The notes under the pieces are model-generated. The model did not search any database and was not told the DNA's origin. It worked only from the letters and a program-made list of their open reading frames with translations. From positions 608,568,209 to 608,632,208 of the forward strand of contig NC_081413.1 in the NCBI RefSeq assembly GCF_030272615.1: a DNA stretch of 64,000 nt, written 5' to 3'. This DNA is from Cryptomeria japonica (lineage: Eukaryota > Streptophyta > Pinopsida > Cupressales > Cupressaceae). This document shows, one piece after another, positions 9,345 through 19,970 of the stretch; position 1 is the stretch's first letter; the number at the start of each line of letters is the position of its first letter. Made by a program: the position numbers and the translations under genes.

Positions 9345-11087
9345 AATTCCTAACTCCTTAAGAGTCTTCTGGGTCCCATCTGCAATGTTCTTGTTGGCCT
9401 CCTTGTCTCTGACTTTGAGGTTAGAGGTCGCCCTGGGGAAGAGGAGATATACCCAACATCAACTTGAGCTATTCTACTGGATTTCCTTGGAATAGAAGCC
9501 GAGGGAGTGGTTCCTTTCTTATTCCCGTGTTTTGGGATTTTCCATTCAGCATCTGTTTCAGGAACCGCTTCCAGGTGACTAAGGATTTTGGAAATTTCTT
9601 CCTCATTGCCCCAGTTAGGGGTTCTGGAAGTATTTAAATCACTATTTACTATTTTTGAACTCTAGTCCGAGTCCGAAAGGTTCATACCCAATATTGCACA
9701 TTTTTAGGCTTCTTGAATTTCATAATTTTGCATGAGCAGTGAAGAGTCAGTCTTTTCTTCTTGGAGGTCAGGGATCTCCCCCTCCTCAGGTTGGTTATCT
9801 TTCTCTTGCAGTTCCTCTCCCGCATAAGTGTCAGCAACCACTACAACTGTGTCTTTTGAAGATTCAGTCTAATCTTTCAGTTCCTTTGTTCAAGTAGCGA
9901 CCAAGGTGTTGACTCTGGTTGACTCATTTCTTAATACTTCCTAGGTTAAAGGGCTGGAGATGGAATTTGATGACACTTCCTTAACCTCCCCCAAAGGATT
10001 GAAGCAATTGTAGTCTTCTCCCTTATTCTCTGAGTTTTAACTTGCCATACCATTTTTTCAGTAGCTTTTTGGTTTTCAGTCTGGGATTTAGATTGCTTGG
10101 ATTCTACCTTCAGCTTTGTTGGACAGGATTTTGCCCAGTGACTTGCTTTTTTGCAATGGAAGCAGGGAAAGGGGATAGATTCATATTCAATGTGTTGTTT
10201 CCATGTTCCCAACTTTGATACCAGATCTATTTGTTCCGGCATATCTGCATCATGGGCTATCCCTATGCAGAATCTAGCATGAGTGAGTCTTCTTTTTGAA
10301 GCTGTGACTAGGTCTATGGAAAGGAGTTCACCAAAAGAGTTTGCAATTCTCGAGAAGATGCTTTCTGTCCAATATTCAAGAGGCAAACCTGGTAACTTTA
10401 CCCAAACTGGAACTTGTGCTAAGAGAGATTCATTCATGTTCAAGTTCAGATGCAATTTTTGAAGGACCAAAGCTGTCTTTCCTACCATCCAGGGAATCCC
10501 ACATAGAATCCTAGATTTGTCTTCTTCACATGAGAAAGTAAAAGACAGGAGGCCTTTGGGTAGAGCTGAGACTTCAACATTACCCTTCAGGGCCCATTTT
10601 CGTTTCACAAAAGCCCTTACAAATTCAATATTAGGACGCGAACTCATAAATTTGCCAACCAAGGAGTTCGACATGCTATTTATATTATGATCCAAAACTA
10701 GATCAGGAATAGATATAGAAAACTTACCAGCAGGAGGATCATAAATGTTCTTGACAGGAGGTAAAGAGGATTTACCAGATGGCTTAGTTCCGAATAGGGA
10801 AGACCATTTTTTTATTCCGCTATCCAAGGAGTCATCACGTGGGATGGGCCCCCCCTGGACCCCTCCCCCAAAATCCCAGAAGAACCCTCAATCTTTTCTG
10901 GTAGAGTACCTCCAGTCCGCGGGATGACTACAACCTCCGGAATGTCTAGAGGCTTATCCTTCTCTCCTATGGGGCCAACTAGATTGTTTTGGTCGCTCCC
11001 ACCACTGGAACCAAAGTTCCAGCCTAACAGAGAATTTGAATTTTGAATCCTCCCATTGCCGCCTCCTAATCCTCCAGGTCCTCCCAT
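9345..11087 (-). pseudogene. LINE ORF1 (Gly-rich N-terminus, DUF4283-like domain, CCHC knuckle)
   Basis: ORF1 nucleic-acid-binding protein. The N-terminus (from 11087) is MGGPGGLGGGNGRIQNSNSL. A frameshift near 10.83 kb links it to the main open part (10827-9946): SSLFGTKPSGKSSLP, then the DUF4283-like region FVRAFVKRKWALKGNVEV, LLSFTFSCEEDKSRIL, VPVWVKLPGLPLEYWTE and the zinc knuckle CFHCKKASHWAKSC (CX2CX4HX4C complete). The C-terminal part continues in other frames to about 9345 (GRPLTSKSETRRPTRTLQMG), with stops. ORF1 would coat LINE RNA in a ribonucleoprotein. It lies directly upstream of ORF2, in the order expected for plant L1. Confidence 0.88.
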
Positions 11088-11150
11088 TACCGCCTCCTAC
11101 TGTTATTCCTTTCAACCTCCTCCTTAGTGTTGAGTCTTTGATCATTCATC

Positions 11151-14100
11151 CTATATTCTATATGTTCAAATGGTTTCTTTATCTATATTTGTTTATGCAC
11201 GAATGATGTAGTCATGGATAATTAGTGAATAACATAGGGGTTTGAATATAACATTATACTATTGGCATCCAAATTGTGAGTCCCTTACACTTGTTATCCT
11301 TATGCATTGGCATGTTCACATATGTAATAATAAACTAAGTATTGGTTGTTTTTGTGACAAAGACAAGTATGATAAACGACCATGAAGCATATCATTCATA
11401 GCCTAACTCAATCCCTAATAGTATGAACCAAATATCATTGTAGCCATTCCTACATCCAGGACTAAATTGTAGGTGTATATTTATCCTCTAGGTCTAACCA
11501 CACATACAACCACATGCTATTTCAAAATCGTTTCTATGCCTTTTAAGAATGACCTTTTTATATATTCTAAATGTCAGTTGTCAACTTAAATACTAAATAT
11601 CTTGAATTGAGTGTCATGATATTGTATAAATAAAGACAAGCCTTAGAGAAATACTGAAATGGTAATCATGGGAAAGAGTAATTAGAAGATATTGATAAGA
11701 ATCATCAAATGAATTATCTACATGTCTATATTAAAACCATATCACTTTATTAGATGCTACAATTTTATTTAAGTATTTCACATTTGTGTCGTACATGTCT
11801 TCAATTATTGTAAATTAGTAAAGCGATTGAATCATAATCAAGTAAGTTGCATACCTCCTCCTACACACATAATAAACCCCTAGCGTTCTTTTCAACACCC
11901 ATCATCCCTAATAAGTGTACTTTTCAACATCCCATTTATACTAGATACAAGTTTAGGTGAAGGTAGAATTTGAAGAGCATTCAATGGAAGACATAGTCAT
12001 ATGAGGCAAAGTGTCCACAAACTAAGCTACAAGTTTAGCCTAGTCTTGAGGAAATCTAGATTCATATTATAGATTCCTTGTAATTTAATAGGTGTAGATA
12101 TAATTCCAAAATCTTGAAAATATAGACTAAAACATAGGCATTATCTAGTCTTGAAGAGGCTTAAGTTTGTAGTAAATATTCAACACAATTTAATAGGTGT
12201 AGATACAAATCTAGGATCCTAAAATACATCTTTCGATCATTGAAAACATTATACAATAAAATCTTCATTGCCATCATCCTTAATCAACATAAAGCTAAGC
12301 ACATTCTAATTTTCTTTTATATTAATCATTTCAAGTCAATTAATTTAGATTTAATTACTTATAATTTTTTTTATCATTAATTAAAATCTAGAATGTTGTA
12401 GGGTGTCTTTCACTCTCCACACTAACTTGATGGTCCCATGCAATTTATTGTTGCTTATTTGTTGTAGAAATAAGTGGTCTCGTGAATTTGTTTTCAAGTA
12501 CAATGCATAATATGAAATCTTTTCTTAAAATGCCTAAACATTTGCAATTTAAGATCTATAATTTTGGTATTAGGCAATTGAAATGTATTAGGAGGAAGAC
12601 AAAATAGACAATAAAATTATGCAACCACAATCATACACATTTTTCCTTCTTATTTGTTTTTCACATTTTTATCTAAAAATAACCTAAAAATACCATATAA
12701 TTATATATTTAAATGACAATATTTAATAAAAAAAATCATGAAACCACCAACCTAAAAAATTGACAAAATTTTGAACAATCAGTGCTACTTATTTAAGTAA
12801 ACAAACTATGTGGGGCCACTATATCTGGTCTTGATTTTGGAACCTTTAGGTGATTAACAATAATTCTTTCATCACCTAGGAATTATGACCTAAGGAGTGT
12901 AGTTAAAAACTATTTTATCTTAAATTATTGTAAGTTGTTTCTTCTAGTACACCTAATATTCCTTATGCACATTATTGCTTCAATATATTCCGTTTATATT
13001 TTATCACTATTAAGTTTAAAGGGGGACACTCTTTAGATCTTATACACAATCATAGACTTTATCGAATGAGTAACTTTTACATGTGCCCACACGACACAAA
13101 ATCATGGGGCATTAAACGATGAAATCATTAATTATAATAATAATACAACATTTAGGGGAAAGAAAATCTCCTCAATTAATCATTTTTAAAATATACAAAA
13201 AAAAATAGAACATTAATGTATTAATTATGTTTTTAAAAAATAATTCTTAAACAAACTATCATTGTACTAATCATGTTTGAGAAAAATATTATATTAAATT
13301 AAGGCTATTAGATAGTATAAATTATGTACATGATAATTTAGGTTTAAATTTGATAGTTGACTTTTTTTTGTCAATAACTTTTAAATGTAGCTGATTATTC
13401 AGAGTTGTTCTTTGAAATTATATATATATATAAATAAGACAACGTCATAAATTAAATATATATTTGAAAATTTAAGTATATCTATAAAGAAGGAAGCATT
13501 ATTAACTTCAATATATATACAATTACAATTCTTTTATATAATTAATCTTTGTAAAGTTTTGATTGCATTTTACAATAGAAATCCATAAGTCAATAAATAA
13601 CTATCAAAGTTGGTCTCCCAAATAGTTTTCAATATGAGGTGCATCTCCCAGACTATTTGGCTTGGTTGAGCCTCCTTCAGGTTGTTTTCTCTTGTTAATT
13701 CTTTTCTTTTTATTAATATACACGCATTCCCCCTTCTCCCCTACCAAAAAAAAACGAAAAAGAAAAAATAGCTACCAAATTTGTTCTTTAATGACAATTG
13801 AAAATTGTCACAAAGTTGTCATCATGAATAGGTAAAAAAAAATACTTATTGGACTTATCCTTGTGCAATTAATCATCAATATGTCCTAAGTATTATATGC
13901 TTCACTTGAAATAAATAATTTTTTTTTGAAGCTAGATAATTAGATTTAAGAGTAGTCAAACAAAATAAACTAAACTCTTTTCTATAGATTTTGCCTTGTA
14001 TTTTTTTATTAGTTCATTTTATTTAAAATTTTGGTTTTTACTATTTAATTATGGGTTGTATAGGGGCTCATCCCCTTTAGAGAAAATTAGAATACAGAGT

Positions 14101-14420
14101 GTCAAGTTTAAATTTAAATACATATTCATTGTAAAAGCTAATATAGCTTGATAAGGCCAAAATTATCACTTGATAAAAAAACCCCTAGACATAAGACAAC
14201 ATCCAAGGTGCTACGTAATCTCATAATCAACAATCACTTCTCCTACATTATCATTGTCAACAACTTTAATCCCAAGGTTAAGAAAATATTATTGTACAAC
14301 CCTAAATACACCTCTTCTCGAGAGAATGTGAATAGTAAATAGTATAGACATGATAATATTCTCATTTGTAATGATAATCCCAAAATTATCAAAATACAAT
14401 GCGAGCTCATGATATAACAT
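11151..14420. other. AT-rich non-coding stretch
   Basis: No gene recognised; all frames are short. It contains an imperfect tandem duplication (12040-12250). Near 13.62-13.77 kb a pyrimidine-rich run, TTAATTCTTTTCTTTTTATT, leads to CTACC and a long A run with scattered G, similar to a LINE or SINE 3' tail on the + strand, but no coding body precedes it. The rest is simple AT-rich sequence. Confidence 0.5.
12040..12250. repeat. Imperfect ~105-bp tandem duplication
   Basis: CTAGTCTTGAGG at 12040 recurs as CTAGTCTTGAAG at 12145. In both copies it is followed, at nearly the same spacing, by AATTTAATAGGTGTAGATA. The copies are strongly diverged between these anchors. Confidence 0.6.
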
Positions 14421-14425
14421 AGTTA

Positions 14426-16078
14426 TATTGGCATTGAGTTGCCATTGATGTCAATCGGTGAGTAGGAGTTTGTTGGCATTAGAGATTGATGTCAACCAGT
14501 ATGGTATAAGCATGAGTTATCACCGATAAGAGGTGATATGAAGAAGTGTGTTGGCATGTTAAGTAAATATCGACAAGGCATGAAACTGGTATGTATGAAG
14601 GTTGGTTGCCAGTTTGTGATGAAGAGGCAGAATGTTAACAAGATCATAATGAAGAAGTATACCGAAGGATAAGGTGAGTTGCCAATGTGTTGTGTTGACG
14701 GTAAGAGAAAATGTTCAGTGTGTTGGACATACCGGTAAGGGTATGTACCAGTAGAAGGATTTTCCAGATGAACAAGTATGAACCGACCCTATGTCAGTGA
14801 GTGTGTCGTATGCCAACGTGTTTGTCATGTGGATGTCAGGTGGCAAGAAGGGATATGTCAGTGTGTTTGCATTGTCGAGGCGAGGTAGTTGCAGGGACAG
14901 GTAAGAATTTAATGAAGTCCCACTTGATTTGCGGATTGAAGATTAGAAGTTTTGCGGTTTGATGAAGAATGAATGACAAAAGAAGATAAGAGAGTTGTTG
15001 GCATCATGATCGAAGCACATAATCAGATTACAGGATGACCTCGAACAACAAACAACTAGATCTTAAATATGGTCGACAAAAAGCAAAGTAGAAAAGCAGG
15101 ATTAGATTTGCTATTTTTAATATACATGCATTGGACAAATGAAAAACGCGTACAAATTTATTTCCTCAATGTAGGTGATCAATCCAAGGAAGATTGGATC
15201 GGATTGAAGATAGATTTGGTCGCTGAGAAGAAACCCTAACCATCCTAAGTTTGAATTGTTTTTTGGCGGGAAGGCTCAAGTTTAAATATGCCAACTTGAG
15301 ACTTTGATTGATGATGACAGAGTGTGAAGAAGGGTGATAAGTGTGCAAACAAAACAAGAAAATTCAAGTGACTGTGTGTGTGGAGGTGATATTGGAGCAT
15401 AGGAAGGAAACCGATAAATGTGTCCATACCAGTAGAGTGTGTGTGAAGAATATAGAGGGAAGGAATACCTGCAGAGTAGAACTGGTGGATATGTTGCAAA
15501 AGTTAAGTGTGATCCAACAGAGGTAGAAAAGGTTAAGCAGAGTGTGAGATCTGACAGAGAGGGAGAGCAACAAAAGAGATTGTGAAAGTGACTGGTAAAG
15601 GTGAAACCGGTAGAACAAAGTACATAAGAGTTACAAAACTTTATTTGTGACAAGGATTTATCACTGTATTTGAAATCTATAAGTTTGATCACTAAGTTGG
15701 TGCTTAGTGCAAGGGTTGTATCTCCTTTGAGTTGGTGCTCATAAATCAGGGGTTGGTGCTTCTTGGGTTGGTGCCCTAAAATTGTAATCAGATCATTTTT
15801 CATTGTGAGGCTAGATTGGAGCAGAAGATCTCCAACAACTATTCTCACCGAGGTTTTTCCCACATTGGGTTTTCCTCGTATATCTGGTGTTATGTGATGC
15901 AATTTTTATGTGTGTGTATTATTGATCCAGTAACTATTTCTCCTTCACATTTAGTTTGTATTGTTTGAGTAACCGGTCTACCCATTTTTTGTTTTATATG
16001 CTACTAGTATATCCCTTGGGCGGGAAAGTGTTTAAACCACTAATTCACCCCCCTCTCAGTGATCCATTGTGTCCAACA
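14426..16078 (+). mobile_element. Solo LTR, 1.65 kb, with 5-bp TSD
   Basis: The segment starts TATTGGCATTG and ends GTCCAACA, an LTR inverted terminus (TGTTGG/CCAACA) whose leading TG has become TA. The flanking five bases AGTTA occur at 14421-14425 and again at 16079-16083, a target-site duplication typical of LTR elements. No gag or pol lies inside, so it is best read as a solo LTR from recombination. The 3' third contains repeated phrases such as GTTGGTGC and AGTTGGTGCTC, and a C-run followed by CTCTCAGTGATCC just before the end, as also seen in other LTR pieces nearby. The strand is assigned by similarity to the + oriented piece at 18.9-19.97 kb. Confidence 0.78.
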
Positions 16079-16083
16079 AGTTA

Positions 16084-17552
16084 TATTTTCAAAATGTTTA
16101 CTAGAGGGTGCCAATGGAAAATCAATAGGAGTCCCAAACATATAAACTCCAAATATACCCCTCAACCTATTGGCATTGGATTGTCATTGATGCCAACATT
16201 TTGTGTGGTTGACAGAGAGAAGCCAAACATAGATCTAAACAAAGAATGCAAGGTTGGTGTGTCACATTGTTTGGTGCATTCAAACATGATGGAGATGAGA
16301 AGACAAAGGAATATGCACTTAGTCAGAGAAGACAACGTGCATGCCTTCAAACAGAGATGTCAAAAGAGCTCTTGCAAATTTGAATTGACATATTGTGCGC
16401 ATGATGAGCAGACTTTGAGTTTTAACATTTAATCTTTTATCCCTAATTAGTTGCGTTGAGGTGGTTTATGATCTTTATATAGTCCAACGGGTATAGACTA
16501 AGTGAGCAATAACTCATAAGCCTTTTGTCACTATGTGGTGAGTTAATCAAATGTATTTAGTGACCTTATGAGATTATTACAATCATTCGATTGAGACTGG
16601 TAACTACCAAAGTTTTATGCTCGCTTTGAAGAGTCAAAGAAGATCCAATAGTCCGCACGATGGCATGGAGAAGATTCTTGATAGAATCTTGAGCCCTTTG
16701 AGTTCACTTCGATTGTCCGATCATCTGAGATAGTGTGAACACACAGAAGACTTGTGGACTACCATAGACATGACTTGGGATAGGTGATGAGACATCTTCT
16801 ATGTCTCATTGATCAAAGGAGGTGATATGTACGATGACGTGGATGACATAATGGAAGCGGTGTGTCATCAAAATGTATTTTACATTTCAACGATACTAAG
16901 ATAGAAATGATTGACAACATGGTAGATGAAGTGGTGTGTGGAACCATCATGGTTGAAAGGCAATAAGGTCATCAATATATCGATGAGACATATTCTGTGT
17001 CTCATCAATCATCCGATATGAGTGTAATGGTGTGCTCTTGTGGCAAAGTTGAATGAGGCTTAGATGCTTGTTGAGGAGACTCGGGGACATTGATGAAGGC
17101 CATTCAAGGTTACCTTGATGGATCGATAGGAATTTTCAACCACGTGGCATGTTGCATATGTATGAGCCATAGTCAGGGAGACTTGGGGATATTGAGGAGA
17201 GTCATGTTGAGTTTCTTCAATGATCCGATAAGATTATGCTGATCTGCAGACTTGTCAAGTGAATGAAATACAAATATGTGGAAAATTGACCCCCATCGGT
17301 GAGACTAGGGACCATCATGGAGATAAATTTCAATTCTCAATGACAACTCGATGGAGTGTGGCAAGGTTGAGAAAAATAGACATGTGGAACATAAGCAAGA
17401 GTATTATAGAAGTCTTCATCTGTGTGAGAGAGAAATGTCGAAGAGACTTTCTTTTTGTTTGTTCGATCACTTGAAACGTGGTTTGCACTTAACGAGAAGA
17501 ACCTTTAGTCAAAACCCTTTTTGTTGGCTTTCCCACAAAATAACATTGAATG
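16084..17552 (+). mobile_element. LTR-like fragment, boundaries unclear
   Basis: Around 16168 the sequence TATTGGCATTGGATTGTCATTGATGCC resembles, in part, the start of the preceding solo LTR and suggests a second related LTR or internal remnant. No coding domain was recognised; a 158-codon frame at 15956-16432 crosses the solo LTR edge and looks accidental. The remainder is moderately GC-richer than the surrounding AT-rich DNA, with recurrent words such as GATGAGACATCTTCTATGTC. No TSD was found. Confidence 0.35.
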
Positions 17553-18942
17553 TGTTGGCAACAATGCAACAAACTGAGAGGGAGGGGGGGGGGGCGTGAA
17601 TCAGTTTGCACAAAAACTTACTGCAACTTAAATCTCAAAACAAATATGATAATTAACAGTTAAAACATGAAACAACTCCACATCATTAACACACATAACA
17701 CCAAGATTTTTGACGTGGAAAACCTAGTTAAGGGAAAAACCACGGTGGGAACCTACCCACAATGAGATAATACCCTGTTAGGAGTAAATGAAATATTACA
17801 ATGGGGAATGCATATGCATTCAGGCACACTTCCTACAGCTCACTGCTCAAATAAGAAACCCATTCTAAAGGCCACAACCTTAAGGGAAGGCTCACTGCCT
17901 TACAGGAAGTCTCACTGACTTACAAAAACATTTGGACAACAATCTGGATTACAAGAACTGTGGAAATAACATCTCCATATGCATGAGTACAGTTTTGATT
18001 AAGCACACAGTCTGCTTTGCAACACTTCTCTTCTCTCCTTCACACTTCTGAAAGATCAAATAACTTGTTCGCACATACAAATTGATCATACATACTCTCA
18101 AAGATCGCAGACACTCACAGACATACATCTTACATGATTATTACATTTATTTATACAAACCCTCAACCTATATTTCAAGGTCAGCTAAACCCTCAATACA
18201 AATAACAAAATAATAACCTCACACGCTACAACAATACATGCAGACCAAAACGATGTCGACTAAGACATAGTCTAGACCCAAATCAATACTGCAAATATGT
18301 AACACTCCCAACAATTATGCCTCCATCATCTGTAACACGCGCCAACCATCAAGAAAATTGCATAACATGAAGAACATCACCGGACAAATAAAATCTCCAA
18401 TAACGCGCACAATAATCAATGCGGACCACCAATACACATAGAACATGATCTAGAGACATTCACAAGCAACGTGAATTGCACCACAACAACCACAACAACT
18501 CAGATTACAAGAATCATCATCATCTCTCTACCCGAGCTCGAGAGCATCATCATAACTGACTGTCAACCTAAAAGATTTGCTTGTGGGTTTCCAAATCATG
18601 AACAAATCAAGCTGAGGATACACATCAACATCCAAAACACATCTCACACATTCGAACCTAAAGATATTACAATTCCGGAGCAATATGGAGCATAAACCAG
18701 AATATCGAATAACACGAACAACTGAATAACATCCTCAATACTGGATCTCAAAACTCGATCAAAACATCATGCGAACCTCTGCAAATGGGAATGAACCATC
18801 TGCAAACAACATACCAGAAACCATTTAATCCACACCACCTCATCTGCAACACACAAGCTAAACCAACTCATTCAACCAAACTGCAACATTGGAATATACA
18901 AAAGAATATGTTGACATCAATGACAGCACATCAACCAATATA
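17553..18942 (-). mobile_element. LTR-like segment in reverse orientation
   Basis: Read on the - strand, the end is a C-run preceded by TTCACG and followed by CTCCCTCTCAGTTTGTTGC and ATTGTTGCCAACA, the same kind of 3' LTR end as the solo LTR. The internal phrase GTGGTTTTTCCCTTAACTAG precedes GTTTTCCACGTC. The start would be near 18942, where the - strand reads TATTGGTTGATGTGCTGTCA. No matching 5-bp duplication was found, so the limits are uncertain. There is no gene inside. Confidence 0.45.
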
Positions 18943-19197
18943 CAAAAGAACGAACGTTTACATGGCACAGTTACAGGTGAAACTACTAAAAATGGTAGTC
19001 AGATGTTTGATCAAATCTACATGCAAAGATTTGAAACAAAAGAAGGAAATGATACATTTAATATTGGCGACTAATAGTCTACAAGGCAAGTGGAAGATCA
19101 AATCTTTTTGTGGCTCAAGAAGAGCAATTACTTAAGGGTGGTAGGATATATTTGAGCAAGGTAGAGACTATCATTATGATTGATTTGTAGAATGCAC

Positions 19198-19286
<89 letters not shown>

Positions 19287-19970
19287 ATGTCTGAGGAAGT
19301 GAGTGTGTGTGCACGCTTGAAGTGAAGAAAAGCTCTGTAAAAGAGTTGTAGAAGGCTAAAAAGAAGAACAAACAATGATTAGACAAGGAGACAAATGCAG
19401 ATAGTGAATGTATTCATATAGGGAGACAATATTTGAAGGCAGTGCAGAGAAGAGACAAAGATTTTGAAGCAATAGAGGTAGAGAACACAAATATATACTC
19501 AAGTGCAGAACAATATAGAGAGTTACAAAATATAATTTGTAACAAGGTACTTTAATTGTAACTGAAATTCTTCTTTATTGTATCTCATATGAGTTGGTGC
19601 TCAGAATAGGGGTTGTAGCTCCTTTGGATTGGTGCCCATAAAACCAGGGATTGGTGCCCCTTTTGGTTGGTGCCCATAAATTTATAATTAAAGACATCTT
19701 CATTGTGAGGGTGGATTAGAGTAGTAGACTCTAATAGCTCTTCTCATTGAGGTTTTTTCCATAGTGGGTTTTCCTCGTACATGTACTGTTATGTGTGTGT
19801 TAGATGTGTGATCTTTATGTGCATGTGTTTTTAGAATTTCTTTGCTTTAGTTGATATTCTTTCTCTTTGTTTTATAGTCTTTTTGTTTAGAAAGTTGAAT
19901 TTTTGATCCACTGATTCACTGACCCAACCCCCCCATTTTAGTGGACTATTTGTGTTCCTTCACAACCAAC
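18909..19970 (+). mobile_element. LTR-like segment in forward orientation
   Basis: It begins near TGTTGACATCAATGACAGC and ends near 19970. The second half repeats the arrangement seen in the solo LTR at 15.66-16.07 kb: GAGTTGGTGCTC, GGGGTTGTAGCTCCTTTG, TTGGTGCCC, TCTTCATTGTGAGG, GGTTTTCCTCGTACATG, then CACTGATTCACTGACC and a C-run. It is therefore the same LTR family, diverged. It contains the GA microsatellite at 19204-19284. The exact end and the TSD could not be fixed, and its left end overlaps the reverse-oriented segment. Confidence 0.5.
19204..19284. repeat. (GA)n microsatellite
   Basis: About 40 uninterrupted GA dinucleotides (81 bp). Long open frames across it on the - strand (SLSLSL) are repeat artefacts. 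Confidence 0.98.

Larger units (their letters stand above)
5128..11150 (-). mobile_element. Near full-length plant L1-type LINE, decayed, interrupted in its 3' region
   Basis: Read on the - strand it has a short 5' leader near 11.15 kb, a Gly-rich ORF1 with DUF4283-like domain and zinc knuckle, then ORF2 with APE-type endonuclease, RT, zf-RVT and RNase H ending near 5.14 kb. About 6 kb is visible, the usual size for plant L1. The + strand LINE (31-5109) is inserted in its 3' region, so its real 3' end lies left of the window and no TSD can be checked. The 5' boundary is approximate. The RT is close in sequence to the + strand copy. Multiple frameshifts and stops make it a pseudo-element. Confidence 0.85.

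Noticed and set aside
15282-15902. 206-codon open frame on the - strand
   Set aside because: It lies inside the solo LTR with no motif and low-complexity composition; LTRs of this kind are non-coding.
18904-18908. GAATA compared with GAATG at 17548 as a TSD of the reverse LTR-like segment
   Set aside because: Only 4 of 5 bases match and the resulting right end does not carry an LTR terminus.
19115-19375. 86-codon frame with a long Ser-Leu run
   Set aside because: Artefact of the GA microsatellite.
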